A stretch of DNA of 64,000 bases from Callorhinus ursinus (lineage: Eukaryota > Chordata > Mammalia > Carnivora > Otariidae): positions 2,826,800-2,890,799 of the forward strand of contig NW_020312775.1 of assembly GCF_003265705.1 (NCBI RefSeq), in the 5' to 3' direction. Positions 1 through 11,340 of the stretch are shown piece after piece; positions within the stretch are counted from its first letter, which is position 1, and the number at the start of each line of letters is the position of its first letter. The notes beneath the pieces were generated by a model. That model saw only the letters and a program-made list of their open reading frames with translations, did no database searches and was not told the DNA's origin. The translations under genes and the position numbers were made by a program.

Positions 1-1673
1 GAATAATCCTTTTAATGTACTGTTGGATCCTATTGGCTAGTATTTTGGTGAGAATTTTTGCATCCATGTTCATCAAGGATATTGGTCTGTAATTCTCCTT
101 TTTGATGGGATCTTTGTCTGGTTTTGGGGTCGAGGTAATGGTGGCCTCATAAAATGAGTTTGGAAGTTTTCCTTCCATTTCTATTTTTTGGGACAGTTTC
201 AGGGGAATAGGTATTAATTCTTCTTGAAATGTTTGGTAGAATTCCCCTGGGAAGCCATCTGGCCCTGGGCTTTGGTTTGTTGGGAGATTTTTGATGACTG
301 CTTCAATTTCCTTAGTGGTTATAGGTCTGTTCAGGTTTTCTATTTCTTCCTGGTTCAATTTTGGTAGTTGATACATCTCTAGGAATGCACCCAATTCTTC
401 TAGGATATCTAATTTGCTGGCATAGAGTTGCTAATAATATGTTTTTATAATTGTTTGTATTTCTTTGGTGTTGGTTGTGATCTCTCCTCTTTCATTCATG
501 ATTTTGTTGATTTGGGTCATTTCTGTTTTCTTTTTGATAAGTCTGGCCAGGGGTTTATCAATCTTGTGAATTCTTTCAAAGAACCAGCTCCTAGTTTCAT
601 TGATTTGTTCTACTGTTCTTTTGGTTTCTATTTCATTGATTTCTGCTCTGATCTTTATTATTTCTCTTCTCCTGCTGGCTTTAGGCTTTATTTGCTGTTC
701 TTTCTCCAGCTCCTTTAAGTGTAGGGTTAGGTTGTGTATTTGAGACCTTTCTTGTTTCTTGAGAAAGCCTTGTATTGCTATATACTTTCCTCTCAGGACT
801 GCCTTTGCTGTATCCCAAAGATTTTGAACAGTTGTGTTTTCATTTTCATTGGTTTCCATGAATTTTTTAAATTCTTCTTCAATTTCCTGGTTGACCCATT
901 CATTCTTTAGTAGGATGCTCTTTAGCCTCCATGTATTTGAGTTCTTTCTGACTTTCCTCTTGTGATTGAGTTCTAGTTTCAAAGCATTGTGGTCTGAAAA
1001 TATGCAGGGAATGATCCCAATCTTTTGGTACTGGTTGAGACCTGATTTGTGACCTAGGATGTGATCTATTCTGGTGAATGTTCCATGGGCACTAGAGAAG
1101 AATGTGTATTCCCTTGCCTTGGGATAGAATGTTCTGAATATGTCTGTGAAGTCCTTTTGGTCCAGTGTGTTATTTAAAGTCTTTATTTCCTTGTTGATCT
1201 TTTGCTTAGATGATCTGTCCATTTCAGTCAGGGTGGTGTTATAGTCCCCCACTATTATTGTATTGTTGTCAATGTGTTTCTTTGCTTTTGTTTTTAATTG
1301 CCTTATATAATTGGCTGCTCCCATGTTAGGGGTATAGATATTTATAATTGTTAGATCTTCTTGTTGGATAGACCCTTTAAGTAGGATATAGTGTCCTTCT
1401 TCATCTCTTATTACAGTCTTTGGTTTAAAATCTAATTTGTCTGATATAAGGATTGCCACCCCAGCTTTCTTTTGGTGTCCATTAGCATGGTAAATAGTTT
1501 TCCACCCCCTCACTTTCAATCTGGGGGTGTTTTTGGGTCGAAAATGAGTCTGTTGCAGACAGCATATTGATGGGTCTTGTTTTTTAATCCAATCTGATAG
1601 CCTGTGTCTTTTGATTGGAGCATAGCCCATTTACATTCAGAGTAACTATTGAAAGGTATGAATTTAGTGCCAT
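1..1673 (-). pseudogene. L1 ORF2 relic (endonuclease and N-terminal reverse transcriptase)
   Basis: ORF2p normally nicks DNA with an APE-like endonuclease and primes reverse transcription at the nick. The inferred start codon is at 1673 and its frame gives the expected LTLNVNG stretch. About 15 codons on, near 1627, two bases are missing (GGGCTATGC where GGGCTAAATGC is expected), shifting the frame. The main open frame then runs 1630-431 (399 aa). Endonuclease landmarks seen: VGDYN (usually GDFN), RIDHIL and FSDHN. The active-site glutamate of the LQETHF motif reads LQQTHF, a probable inactivating change. A TAG at 433-431 ends the frame; beyond it the reverse transcriptase segment is open to position 1. 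Confidence 0.93.
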
Positions 1674-1771
1674 TGTATTGCCTGTAAGGTGACTGTTACT
1701 GTATACTGTCCGTGTTCCTTCTGATCTATGCTGCTTTTAGGCTCTCATTTGCTTAGAGGACCCCTTTCAAT
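1..1771 (-). mobile_element. LINE-1, 5'-truncated, runs off the left edge
   Basis: Antisense L1 holding the end of the ORF1-ORF2 spacer, the ORF2 start, the whole endonuclease and the first part of the reverse transcriptase. Homology ends near 1771 inside the spacer, so the copy is 5'-truncated; its 3' half lies left of the window. It is the best-preserved L1 here. ORF2 is spoiled by one 2-nt deletion near its start and one nonsense codon, and otherwise stays open to the edge. This suggests a fairly recent insertion in the carnivore lineage. Confidence 0.95.
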
Positions 1772-2042
1772 TTGAATATCCATATTGAATAAAAGAATCT
1801 TGATACTACTTTATGCCATATACAAAATCAAATTTAGTTTATAACCTAAAAGTAAATTTAAAGCATTTAAGCTTTTATAAAAATATGAGAATCTACCTAA
1901 AATGGAATTAAGGAAGCATTTCCTAAATGGGGCACAGAATATCATCACCATAAAGGGAAAAATGATAATGTGACTCTATTTATTTGTTTGATTGTTTTTA
2001 CTTTTTAATTATTTTAGGCTCCATTTTTGTCTTTATTTTTTA

Positions 2043-2246
2043 AAAGAAATGTTAAAGATTTTTATGTATTTATTTGAGAAAGAAAGAGAGAAAGAGTGAG
2101 TATGAATGTGGGGAGGGGAAGAGGAACAACCAGACTCCCTGCTGAATGGGGACCCCCCCCCAATGCCGGGCTCAATCCCAAAACCCCGAGATCATGACTT
2201 GAGCCAAAGTCAGATGCTTAAGTGACTTAGCCATCCGGGCACCCTG
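2043..2246 (-). mobile_element. CAN-SINE, old copy
   Basis: Reverse complement of a CAN-SINE: A-rich tail seen as T-rich DNA near 2043-2080, degraded GA-rich middle, tRNA-like head ending near 2246. The motif ATCATGACTTGAGCC matches the antisense of the B-box region. Likely duplications GTCTTTATTTTTT at 2029-2041 and 2247-2259; the right copy sits in the T-run of the next L1, so the SINE probably landed at that L1's tail. Several head substitutions and a run of nine C mark it as older than its neighbours. Confidence 0.9.
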
Positions 2247-2588
2247 GTCTTTATTTTTTTTTCAAGTTTTATTTAAATTCCATTTAGTTAACATGCAGTG
2301 TAATATTAGTTTCAGGTGTACAATACCGTAATTCAACACTTGCATACAGCATACATCACCCTGTGCTTATCATGACAAGTTCACTCCTTAATCCATATCA
2401 CCTATTTAACCCAACCCCACATCCACTTCCCCTCTGATAACTAACCATCAGTTTGTTTTCTGTAGTTGAGTCTGTTTCTTGGTTTGCCTTCCTCTCTCTT
2501 GTTTTTTCAAAACAAATGCTCATTTGTTTTGTTTCTTAAACCCCACATATAAGTGAAATCATATGGTTTTTGTCTTTCTCTGACTGAT

Positions 2589-2591
<3 letters not shown>

Positions 2592-2624
<33 letters not shown>

Positions 2625-2808
2625 AGATTTTATTTATTTATTTCACAGAGAGAGATAGCAAGAGCAGGAACACAAGCAGCGGGAGTGGGAGAGGGAGAAG
2701 CAGGCTTCCCACCGAGCAGGGAGCCTGATGCGGGGCTCAATCCCAGGACGCTGGCATCATGACCTGAGCCGAAGGCAGACGCTTAACGACTGAGCCACCC
2801 AGGCGCCC
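2592..2808 (-). mobile_element. CAN-SINE inserted in L1
   Basis: Full-length, young-looking, antisense. The tail shows as a TTTA-repeat run (about 2590-2622), then the GA-rich middle, then the head near 2808. Perfect 14-bp target-site duplication CTCTGACTGATTTA at 2578-2591 and 2809-2822, splitting the L1 3' UTR. Confidence 0.97.
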
Positions 2809-2863
2809 CTCTGACTGATTTATTTTGCTTAGCATAATAATCTGTATCTCCATCCACATCATT

Positions 2864-3060
2864 TTTTTTTTTAAAGATTTTATTTATTTATTTGACAGAG
2901 AGAGAGACAGCGAGAGCAGGAACACAAGCAGGGGGAGTGGGAGAGGGAAAAGCAGGCTTCCTGCGGAGCAAGGAGCCCGATGTGGGACTCGATCCCAGGA
3001 CCCTGAGATCATGACCTGAGCCCAAGGAAGACGCTTAACGACTGAGCCACCCAGGCGCCC
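2864..3060 (-). mobile_element. CAN-SINE inserted in L1
   Basis: Full-length antisense copy with T-run tail, TTTATTTATTT block, GA-rich middle and complete tRNA-like head. Perfect 13-bp duplication CATCCACATCATT at 2851-2863 and 3061-3073. Only 41 bp of L1 separate its left duplication from the head of the previous SINE. Confidence 0.97.
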
Positions 3061-3764
3061 CATCCACATCATTGTAAATGACAAGATTTCAGTCTTTTTT
3101 ACAGCTGAATGATAGTCTATTGTATATACATACCACATCTTTATCCATTCATCAGTTGACGGACACAGGCATTTTCCATTAATTCGGCTATTGTAGATTA
3201 TGCTGCTATAAACATCAGGGTACATATATACCTTGAATTCGTATTTTTGTATTATTTGATTAAATACCTAGTAATACCATTGCTGGATCATAGGGTAGTT
3301 CTATTTTTAACTTTTTGAGGAATGTCCAGCTGTTTTCTAGAGTGGCTATACCCGTTTGCATTCCCACCAACAGTGCAAATGTGTTTCCCTTTCTCCACAA
3401 CCTCATCAATGCCTCTTGGTTCTTGCGTTGTTGATTTTAGCCATCTGACAGTTGTGAGGTGATATCTCATTGTAATTTTGATTTGTATTTCCCTGATGGT
3501 GATTGATGGTTAACTTCTTTTCATCTGTCTCCTGGCCACTGGATGTCTTCTTAGGAGAAATGTCTGTGTCTTCCACCAAGGTTTTAATTGGATTATTTAG
3601 TTTTTGGGTGTTGAGTTGTATAAGTTATTTATATATTTTAAATCCCAACCCTTTATCAGATATATCATATGCAAATATCTTCTCCTATTCCATGGGTTGC
3701 TTTTTAGTTTTGTTGATTGTTTCTGTCACTGACTACATTTAAATTAAGAATTTTCATTTATCAA

Positions 3765-4710
3765 AAGACACTATGCAGAGCATTAAAATGCAAGTTGTGT
3801 AGTGTAAAAAGTTATTTGTAATACATATACCCAGTAAAGAACTTATATCCAGAATGTATAAGCTGCTCTTTGAAATTTATTTAAAAAAAGAAATTTCAAA
3901 AGGAAAATGAAAAACAGAATACCCACCAAAATATAGACAGAATGACCTTAATAGACCATTCAAAACAAGTGCAACTTAACAGCCAAAACACATATTCAAA
4001 GGTGTTCAAGTTCACTAATTATCAAGAAAATGCAAAATGTAAATACATGCACACCAGAATTGCTAAAATGAAAGACAGTGTATATCAACTGTTGGTGAGA
4101 ATGTGGAAAAATTATAACCCTCATAAAATACTTGTGAGATTGTCAATTGGTATACACACTTAGAAAACCATTTAACAATATTATTAAGATGAACAAGGCT
4201 TTATTCTATGACTTAGCAATTTCACTCCTCAGTAAATATCCAACAGACTTTTGTACTTTTGATCACAAACACACACACGCAGCCATGCTATAAATGTGTA
4301 TAGCAATATTATTAGTAATAGGCAAATTTAGAAACAAATTCGCATTTAGAATAAAATGAATTAATACGTTTGGGTTTACTTATATAATGAAATGCCATGT
4401 GGCAATTAAAATTAACAACAACCAGAATAACAATATGCATGAGTCTTATGAACATAATATTAAGCAAAAAATATTCACAAAAGAGTATACATAGTATTAT
4501 ATCATGTATATACAATTTATATACCAGCAAATCTGATCTATAGTGTTAAAAATAGGGTTCATGGCTAATAAAGAGCTTATGCTTCTGTTTCTTAATATAG
4601 GTGTTGGTGATATGCTTGTTTTTAAGGTTCTAAAAATTCATTGAACTCTACTCTTATGATATATGCACTTTGTATGCATGTTTGTGTTAAAAAAATGAAA
4701 AAAAAAACAC
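3765..4710 (+). mobile_element. Ancient L1M 3' end
   Basis: Diverged plus-strand L1: the ORF2 C-terminal part is recognisable (TATCCAGAATGTATAA, then AGAATTGCTAAAATGAAAGA), followed by a 3' UTR of mammalian-wide L1M type (GGTGTTGGTGATATGCTTG, then TTCATTGAACTCTACTCTTA) and an A-rich end near 4710. No useful open frame. It predates the carnivore L1s. Confidence 0.75.
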
Positions 4711-4789
4711 AGTTTAGTGGGTAAATGAAGCCCCTCTGAAAAAGTTACATTTAAGGTAAGATGAAAAAGTTGAATATGACTTTTTTTCA

Positions 4790-5383
4790 GAAGAGTCGAG
4801 TACAGAGGCAACACCACACATGAAATCCTTGAGGTAGAAAAAAGTTTGACATTTTGGAGGAAATGAAAAGAGACCAGTCTGGCAGGAATGTCAAAATTGA
4901 AAGTGAGAATGACATGAGATGAGGCTGGTATACAGCCCTGAAGACCATGTTAAAGATTATGAACTTTGTCTCAAGAGTAATGGGAAGCCATAGAAGAATT
5001 TTAATAAGTGACATTGCATATTTCAATTTACTGCTATTTTTAAGATTTTGCATGCTGTGAGAATACTGTATTGGAGTGTAGCAAAACCAAGGGTTAGGAA
5101 ACACATTAGGAGTCTACATAAGAAATGATAATGACTTACATCAAGTTTGGGGCACTGAAACTCAAAATAAATGGATACATTTAAGAAATACTATACAAGT
5201 AAGATTTGTTGTGGGAAATGCTAGGGAGATATTTATTATTTGACTCACAAGTGTTTGGCATATTCACCTGAGTTATGCTGGAGAGATGGAGACTTCAAGT
5301 TGATTTGGGGTGCAGAACACAAATTTAACTTCATATATATATCTGATTTTTAAATATATCATTAGATTTATATTAATTTCAGA
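4790..5383 (-). mobile_element. L2 relic, antisense
   Basis: Antisense L2 (CR1-like) ORF2. Recognisable phrases include AGTAATGGGAAGCCATAGAA and a following CTGTATTGGAGTGTAGCAAA stretch, in the order found in antisense L2. Highly diverged and full of indels. The same relic seems to resume at 5591 (AATATCAAGAAGGCAACTGT) after an old L1 fragment. Assigned by pattern memory only. Confidence 0.55.
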
Positions 5384-5590
5384 TACATATATATATAATT
5401 TTTAATTGTGGTAAAAACTCATAAATTGACAGTTTTAAACTTTTTACAATATACAGTTTAGCAGATCTCACATTTTAGTACAACAGATCTACAGAAACTT
5501 TTCATCTTACATCTAATGGATAATATCCCATTGTATGTTATATACCACATTTTGTCTATCCATTCATTCATTTGTGGACATTTATGTTGC
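5384..5590 (-). mobile_element. Ancient L1M 3' UTR fragment
   Basis: Shows the typical antisense mammalian L1 3' phrases in order: TTTTAATTGTGGTAAAAACT, a CAGTTTAGCAG stretch, then CATTGTATGTTATATACCAC and TCCATTCATTCATTTGTGGA. Old and diverged; it separates the two blocks of L2-like sequence. Confidence 0.6.
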
Positions 5591-5900
5591 TTAAATTCAT
5601 ATATTTTAAGTTTGAGAATGCTTTCAGTCTTTCCAATGGAAATATCAAGAAGGCAACTGTAGGGACACCTGGGTTAAGGGGCTCAGTCAATTAAGCATCC
5701 GATTCTGGATTTCAGCTCAGGTCATGATCTCAGGGTCATGACATCAAGCCCTGCATTGAGCTCTGAACTCAGAATAGAGTCTGCTTAAGATTCTCTCCCT
5801 CTCCCTTTCCCTGTCCCCCTACTGGTACATGCTCTCTTGTTGACTCTCTCTTAAAAAAAAAAAAAATAAAGCAACTGTATATTGGAGGGTAGAGTTTACC
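5591..5900 (-). mobile_element. L2 relic, continuation, split by a SINE
   Basis: L2-like antisense sequence resumes and is cut by the SINE at 5662-5870. Homology fades near 5900, where the L1 5' UTR begins, so the right edge is approximate. Confidence 0.45.
5662..5870 (+). mobile_element. CAN-SINE inserted in L2
   Basis: Plus-strand copy with diverged head (ACACCTGGGTTAAGGGGCTC), CATGATCTCAGGGTCATGA core, CT-rich middle and A-rich tail ending AATAAA. Target-site duplication GCAACTGTA at 5653-5661 and 5871-5879. Confidence 0.92.
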
Positions 5901-6051
5901 TTCAAGGGGATGGTAATACAGGTGTGGATAAGGGTCAGAGAGACAGGAACACAGAGGAGAATGAACAAGGAGGACATTTCCCAGTGCCTTGGGAAATGAG
6001 AAGGGCTGAATTTCCTGAGTTCTTGAAACCAGTGAGGCTTAAAGCCTGGAG

Positions 6052-6573
6052 ATTTTTTTTTTTTCTTGAAATGAAGTTTTTTTTTTATTAACATATAATG
6101 TATTATTTGTTTCAAGGGTACAGGTCTGTAATTCATCAGTCTTACACAATTCACAGCATTCACCATAGTACATACCCTCTCCAATGTCCATCACCCAGCC
6201 ACCCCATCCCTCCCAACCCCCTCCAGTCCAGCAAACCTCAGTTTGTTTCCTGAGATTAAGAGTCTCTTATGGCTTGTCTCCCTCTCTGGTTTTGTCTTGT
6301 TTCACCTTTTCCTCCCTTCCCCTATGATCCTCTGTCTTGTTTCTCAAATTTCTCATATCAGTGAGATCATATGATACTTGTCTTTCTCTGATTGACTTCT
6401 TTCGCTTAGCATAATACCCTCTAGTTCCATCCACGTCATTGCAAATGACAAGATTTCATTTTTAATGGCTGCCTAATCTTCCATTGTGTGTGTGTGTGTG
6501 TGCGTGTGTGTGTGTGTACTACATCTTCTTTATCCATTCATCTGTTGATGGGCATCTAGGCTCTTTCCATAGT
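6052..6573 (-). mobile_element. LINE-1 3' end, antisense ('type A' 3' terminus)
   Basis: 5'-truncated L1 inserted into the 5' UTR of the surrounding L1. T-run at left (poly(A)), then antisense 3' UTR, then the last ORF2 codons, ending near 6573. Perfect 13-bp duplication TTAAAGCCTGGAG at 6039-6051 and 6574-6586. Its sense 3' terminus reads GTGTAAGACTGATGAATTAC and then GAAACAAATAATACATTAT; this 'type A' end is the upstream half of the chimeric ends at 10694 and 34551. It also carries a (TG)n run. Confidence 0.95.
6485..6517. repeat. (TG)n microsatellite inside L1 ORF2 tail
   Basis: About 16 TG units with one CG interruption, at the point of the antisense L1 where the unexpanded sequence is the antisense of ATATATACACAATGGAATAT. 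Three other L1 copies here have microsatellites at the same homologous place. Confidence 0.95.
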
Positions 6574-7428
6574 TTAAAGCCTGGAGTTTTAAAGGTCAGT
6601 GAGATTGGCTGGGATTGAGCCCAGAGGGCACTGCCCTGCTCTTGAAAAGAAAGCAGGCAAACAACCTGGGTATATACAGCATGGAAACAGCAATGTGAAT
6701 TGTACCTGGGGCACACAGTGTGGAGATTTTTAGTTCTTTTTGAAGCATGTGCCTGAGAGGCAGCATTCATAGAAAGACCTCTCTAGGAACAAAGGATATG
6801 GATGGAAAATTTTCCCTCCCCTACACCTCAGCATAAACATAGGGCCACCTGAGAAAACCAGCACAGTGTAGACACTGGCTGCCTAACTTGTTTACATTAA
6901 GCCCCACTCCCTATGCACTCAATCACATTTACTCAGTTCCAGCGTGAGAGACACCATCCCCCAGAAGACCAGTACAAACCCTTGCTAGCAGCACAACTCC
7001 TGACCAGAGAGTTTTGTAGCCTTGGTTCCAGAGGAGGTGATGACAAGTCTCATTTTACAAGCTGACCAGAGCACACCTCACCGCATTCAGGCCAGGGACC
7101 AAACATTGCCCACAGCAGGCAAGGAGCACCTCTGAAGATGACTGGCCTGAAGGATAAAGCAGTCAGAACACAACAGCAGAGCACACACAGAACACAAGAG
7201 AGACATCCCCTGAAGTGCTAAGCCCTGGGAACTGCATAACCTCTTCTTCATCAGGCCATTACTTTCAGGATCAGTAGATATAACTGGCTTTTATAATGCA
7301 GAGAATAAAGCACAAGCTTAGAAAAAATACTAAATGCAAGAATTTATCCCAAATGAAAGAACAAAATAAGATATGACCAGAGATCTAAGCAAAACAGAGA
7401 TAAGTAACATGCCTGAGAATTTAAAGCG

Positions 7429-7683
7429 ATGATCATAAAGATACTCATCAGACTTAAGAAAAGAGTGGAAGACATCAGGGAGACCCTTTCCACAAAGATA
7501 AAAGAATTTAAAAAAAATCAACCAGAAAGGAAGAGTGCAATTAACAAGATTACAAACATACTTGATGCAATGTACAGCAAACTGAAAGAAGCAGAGGAAG
7601 GCATTAATGATCTAGAAGACAGAGTAATGGAAAGTAATCAAGCTGAACAAAAGAGAAAAAATAATTATGCAAAACAATATTAG
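7429..7683 (+). pseudogene. L1 ORF1 relic, coiled-coil segment
   Basis: ORF1p is the trimeric RNA-binding chaperone of L1. This 84-residue open stretch (MIIKILIRLKKRVEDIRETL at its start) is hydrophilic with heptad-like leucine and isoleucine spacing, as in the ORF1p coiled coil. Downstream, about 7690-8130, L1 ORF1 homology continues in broken frames, including the Q-I-Q-E-A-Q region just after 7830. The relic is not translatable. Confidence 0.75.
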
Positions 7684-8168
7684 ATGTAAAGAACTCAGTA
7701 ACTTCATCAAATATAATAATTCTCATATTATAAGACTCCCAGAAGAAGAATAGAGAGAAAAGGGGGCAAGACACTAATTTGAATAAATAAACTGAAAACT
7801 TCTCTAATCTGGAGAAGGAAACAAATATGCAGATCCAGGAGGCACAGAAAACTCCCATTAAAATCAACAAAAACAGGCTAACACCATGACATATTGTAAT
7901 TAAACTGGCAAAATAGAGTAAAAAAGAAAAAAATCTTAAAAACTGTAAGACAAAAGAAGATAGTTATTTATAAGAGAAAACACATAAGGTGATCAAAAGA
8001 TTTTTCAGCAAAAACTCTCCAAGCCAGAAGGGAGTGGCATGATATATTCAAATTGCTGAATGGGAAAAATCTGCAGTGAATAATACTTTATACAACAAGG
8101 CTAACATTCAAAATAGGAAAAGAAATAAAGAGTTTAACAGACAAACAAATATTAAAGGTATTCATGAA

Positions 8169-8376
8169 GAGTGCCTGGGTCACTCAGTCAGTTAAGCATC
8201 TACCTTCAGCTCAGGACATTATCCCAGGGTCTTGGAATCAAACCCCATGTTGGACTCCCTAATCAGTGGGGAGCCTGTTTCTCTCTCTGCCTACCGCATC
8301 CCCTGCTTGTGCTCTCTTTCTTTTTCTTTCTTTATCTTTCTCTCTGTCAAATAAATAAATAAAATCTTTAACAAAA
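8169..8376 (+). mobile_element. CAN-SINE inserted in L1
   Basis: Plus-strand copy in the ORF1-ORF2 spacer region of the surrounding L1. Head AGTGCCTGGGTCACTCAGTC, TCAGCTCAGGACATTATCCC core, CT-rich middle with TTTCTTT runs, AATAAATAAATAAAATC tail. Target-site duplication TTCATGAA at 8161-8168 and 8381-8388 (tail runs to 8380). Confidence 0.93.
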
Positions 8377-9815
8377 TGTGTTCATGAACACTAAACCAGC
8401 CCACCAATTACTAATAAAGGGGACTCTGAATAAAAGAAAGGCCAAATGTGACAGTTATGAAGGTAGGAAGCACAAAAGCATTAAAAATGAATATGTTTAT
8501 AAAAAATCAGTCAAGGAACTAACAAAATAAAAGGATGTAAGTTTATGACAACATATACCTACCTAAAATGTGGGAAGGACAGGAGAAAAGAATGGGTTCA
8601 AACCTAAATGACCATAAACTTAATATATGCTATTATATGCAGGAGATATTATATACAAACCTGATGGTAACCACAAAACAACAATTTATATATATATATA
8701 TAAATAATAAAGAGGAAAAAAATCCAAATATATCAGTATAGAAAACATGAAAGAGAGAAAGACAAGAAAGGATCAGAGAAAATGTCCAGAAACAACCACA
8801 AAGCAAGTGATAAAATGACAATAATTATATATCTATCAATTACTTTGAATGTAATTGAAATAAATGCCCCTATCAAAAGACATATGTTGTCAGAATGGAT
8901 TAAAAAAAAAAGACCCATCTATATGCTGCCTACAAGATACTCAGTTTAGAACTAAAGACACCTGAAGTATGAAAGTGAGGGGATGGAGAAATATTTATCA
9001 TGCAAATGGATGTCAAAAAAAAGTTGGACCAGCCATACTTACATCAGACAAACTAGATTTTGAAACAAAGATTATAACAAGAGACAAAGAAGGGCATTAT
9101 ATAATAATAAAGTGTACCATCCAACAAGAAGATATAATAATTGTACATATTTATGCTTTCAATATGGGAGCACCCAAATAGATAAAATCATTAAAAGCAA
9201 ATATAAAGGAACTAATTGATAATAAGACAATAATAATAGGAGACTTTAACATCACACTTACATCAATGCACAGATAATCTAAACAGAAAATCAACAAGGA
9301 AACAATGGATTTGAATGACACACTGGACCAAATGGATTTAACAGGTATATTCAGAGCATTCCACCCTAAACCAGCAAAATACACATTCTTTTCAAATGCA
9401 TGTGGAAATTTCCCCAGAATAGATCACATACTAGGTCACAAATCAAAAAACAAATTCACGAAAATCAGAAACACTTTTTCTGACCATAAGGCTATGAACT
9501 GTGAAGTCAATCACAAGAAAAAAAAAGTGGAAAGACCACAAATACATGGAGGTTAAATAATGTGCTACTGAACAATGAATGGTCAAACAGGAAATAAAAT
9601 AAATTTAAAAAAATACATCGAAACAAATGAAAATGAAAACACACATGGTCCAAACCTTTGGGATGCAGCAAAAGTGGTTCTAAGAAGTAAGCATATAGCA
9701 ATACAGGCCTACCTCAAGAAGCAAGAAAAATCTCAAATAAACAACATAACCTTACATCTAAAGGATCTGGGAAAAGAACAACAAAGTCTAAAGCCAGCAG
9801 AAGGAAGCAATAGTA

Positions 9816-9846
9816 TATAATAATAATAATAATAATATTATTATTA
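9816..9846. repeat. (TAA)n / (TTA)n quasi-palindrome
   Basis: A (TAA)n run passes directly into ATTATTATTA, so the block can fold on itself. It lies inside the ORF2 relic where the L1 reading is ordinary on both sides, so it arose after insertion. Confidence 0.85.
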
Positions 9847-10693
9847 AATGGGCATTTGATTATTAAATTATAAATTAAATAATAAATGTTAGAGCAGAAA
9901 TAAATTATATACAAACCATAAAAACAATATAACAGATAAATGAAACCAGGAGCTATTTCTTTGAAAAATTTAATAAAATGATAGACCTCTAGCCAGACAT
10001 ATCAAAAAGAGAAAAAGATTTAAATAAGTAAAATCACAAATGAGAGAGAAGAAATAACAACCAACACCACAGAAATGCACACAATTATAAGAGAATATTA
10101 TAAAATATTGTGCCAAAAAATTGGACAACCTAGGAGTAATGGATAAATTCCTAGAACATATAATTACCAAAACTGAGAAGGAAGAAATAGAAAACTTCAA
10201 CAGACAATTAACCGGCAAAGAAAATGAGTCAGTAATCAAAAATCTCCAAACAAACAAAAGTCCAAAGACAGATGGCTTCATAGTTGAATTTTACCAAACA
10301 TTTAAAAAAGAGTTAGTACCTATTCTCAAAGAATTCCAAAAAATAGAAAAGGAAGGAAAACTTCCAAATTCATATCATGAGGCCAGCATTACCCTGATAC
10401 CAAGAGCAGATAGAGATTCCACTAAAAAAGAGAAATAGAGGCAATATCCCTGATGAACACATGCAACAATTCTCAATAAAATACTAGCAAACTGAATCCA
10501 AAATAGATTTTAAAAAATCATTCACCACAATCAAATGGGACTTATTCCTGAGTTGCAAGAGTGGTTTAATATTTGCAAATTAATCAATGTGATAAATCAC
10601 ATCAATAGGAGAAAGGATAAGAGCCATATGATCTTTTCAATAGATGCAGAAAAAGCATTTGACAAAGTACATCTATTCATGATAAAAATCCTC

Positions 10694-11070
10694 GGGGAGG
10701 GTATGTGCTATGGTGAGCACTGTGAATTGTGTAAGACTGTTGAATCATAGACCTGTACCTCTGAAACAAATAATACACTATATGTTTAAAAAAAAGGGGA
10801 AGATACTAGGAAGGGAAAAATGAAGGGGGGGAATCAGAGGGGGAGAGGGAACATGAGAGACTATGGACTCTGAGAAAAAACTGAGGATTCTAGAGGGAAG
10901 GGGGTGGGGAAATGCGTTAACCTGGTGATAGGTATTAAAGAGGGCACATATTGAATGGAGCACTGGGTGTTATACACAAACAATGAATCATGGAACACTA
11001 CATCAAAAACTAATGATGTAATGTATGGTGATTAACATAACATAATAAAATGAAAAAAATTTAAAAAAAA
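10694..11070 (+). mobile_element. LINE-1 3' end with chimeric A+B terminus
   Basis: Inserted into the reverse transcriptase region of the surrounding L1; short duplication AAAATCCTC / AAAAACCTC at 10685-10693 and 11068-11076. It contains a complete type A 3' terminus (GTGTAAGACTGTTGAATCAT, then GAAACAAATAATACACTATA and an A-run near 10790), followed directly by a second L1 3' UTR (type B: AATGAAGGGGGGG near 10820, GGGTGTTATACACAAACAAT near 10970) and a final A-rich tail. The copy at 34551-34876 has the same order and junction. Confidence 0.9.
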
Positions 11071-11340
11071 AAACCTCAACAAGGTAGGTTTAGAGGGAGC
11101 AAACCTCAACATAATAAAGGCCATATATGAAAAACCCACAACTAACATTATCCTTAATGGGGAAAAACAGAGCTTTTCTCCTAAGGTCAGGAACTAGACA
11201 GGGATATCCACCCTTACCACTTATATTCAACATAGTACTGGATTTCTTAACCATAGCAATCAGACAAACAAACAAACAAACAAAAAAGGAAATAAAAGTC
11301 ATCCAAATTGGTAAAGAAGTAAATCTTTCACTATCTTCAA

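Larger units (their letters stand above)
2248..3738 (-). mobile_element. LINE-1 3' end, antisense, split by two SINEs
   Basis: Begins with a T-run (L1 poly(A) tail), then the antisense carnivore L1 3' UTR (TTAGTTTCAGGTGTACAATA), then the ORF2 C-terminus, ending near 3738 at the antisense of the region just before the TAKETxNKTKRQP stretch. 5'-truncated. SINEs at 2592-2808 and 2864-3060 interrupt it. Short open frames here are relics or SINE read-through. Confidence 0.92.
8815..11338 (+). pseudogene. L1 ORF2 relic (endonuclease and part of reverse transcriptase)
   Basis: Starts at ATG 8815 with a frame giving ITLNV then APIKRH. A ten-A run just after 8900 shifts the frame. Endonuclease pieces follow in several frames: KVRGWRNIYHANG (from 8972), GDFN (near 9240), PRIDHILGHKS (near 9415) and SDH (near 9480). 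Reverse transcriptase pieces lie at 10121-10438 and 10535-10680 ([11 protein letters not shown]). After the 10694-11070 insertion the frame continues to LLRSGTRQGYP and ends at VNLSLS, one step before the catalytic FADD box. Multiple frameshifts; non-functional. Confidence 0.9.
5925..11340 (+). mobile_element. LINE-1, near full-length 5' side, 3' end missing
   Basis: Carnivore L1 with 5' UTR (about 5925-7320, aligning phrase by phrase with 54090-54990), ORF1 relic, spacer and ORF2 relic. Three later insertions interrupt it: an antisense L1 3' end (6052-6573), a SINE (8169-8376) and a chimeric L1 3' end (10694-11070). ORF2 homology stops near 11338, just where the FADD box of the reverse transcriptase should follow LSL, and an older L1M 3' end follows at once. 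No own 3' UTR or poly(A), so the 3' part was lost by deletion or recombination. Confidence 0.9.

Noticed and set aside
428..718. 96-residue plus-strand open frame
   Set aside because: Shadow of the antisense L1 ORF2; phenylalanine-rich composition typical of the reverse strand of A-rich coding sequence.
2884..3225. 113-residue antisense frame with a serine/leucine-rich C-terminus
   Set aside because: Read-through from an L1 ORF2 relic into an antisense SINE; the LSLSLSLS stretch is the CT-rich SINE middle.
7921..7990. A-rich stretch as the tail of a separate retroelement
   Set aside because: It is ordinary A-rich L1 ORF1-ORF2 sequence; L1 homology continues on both sides without target-site duplications.
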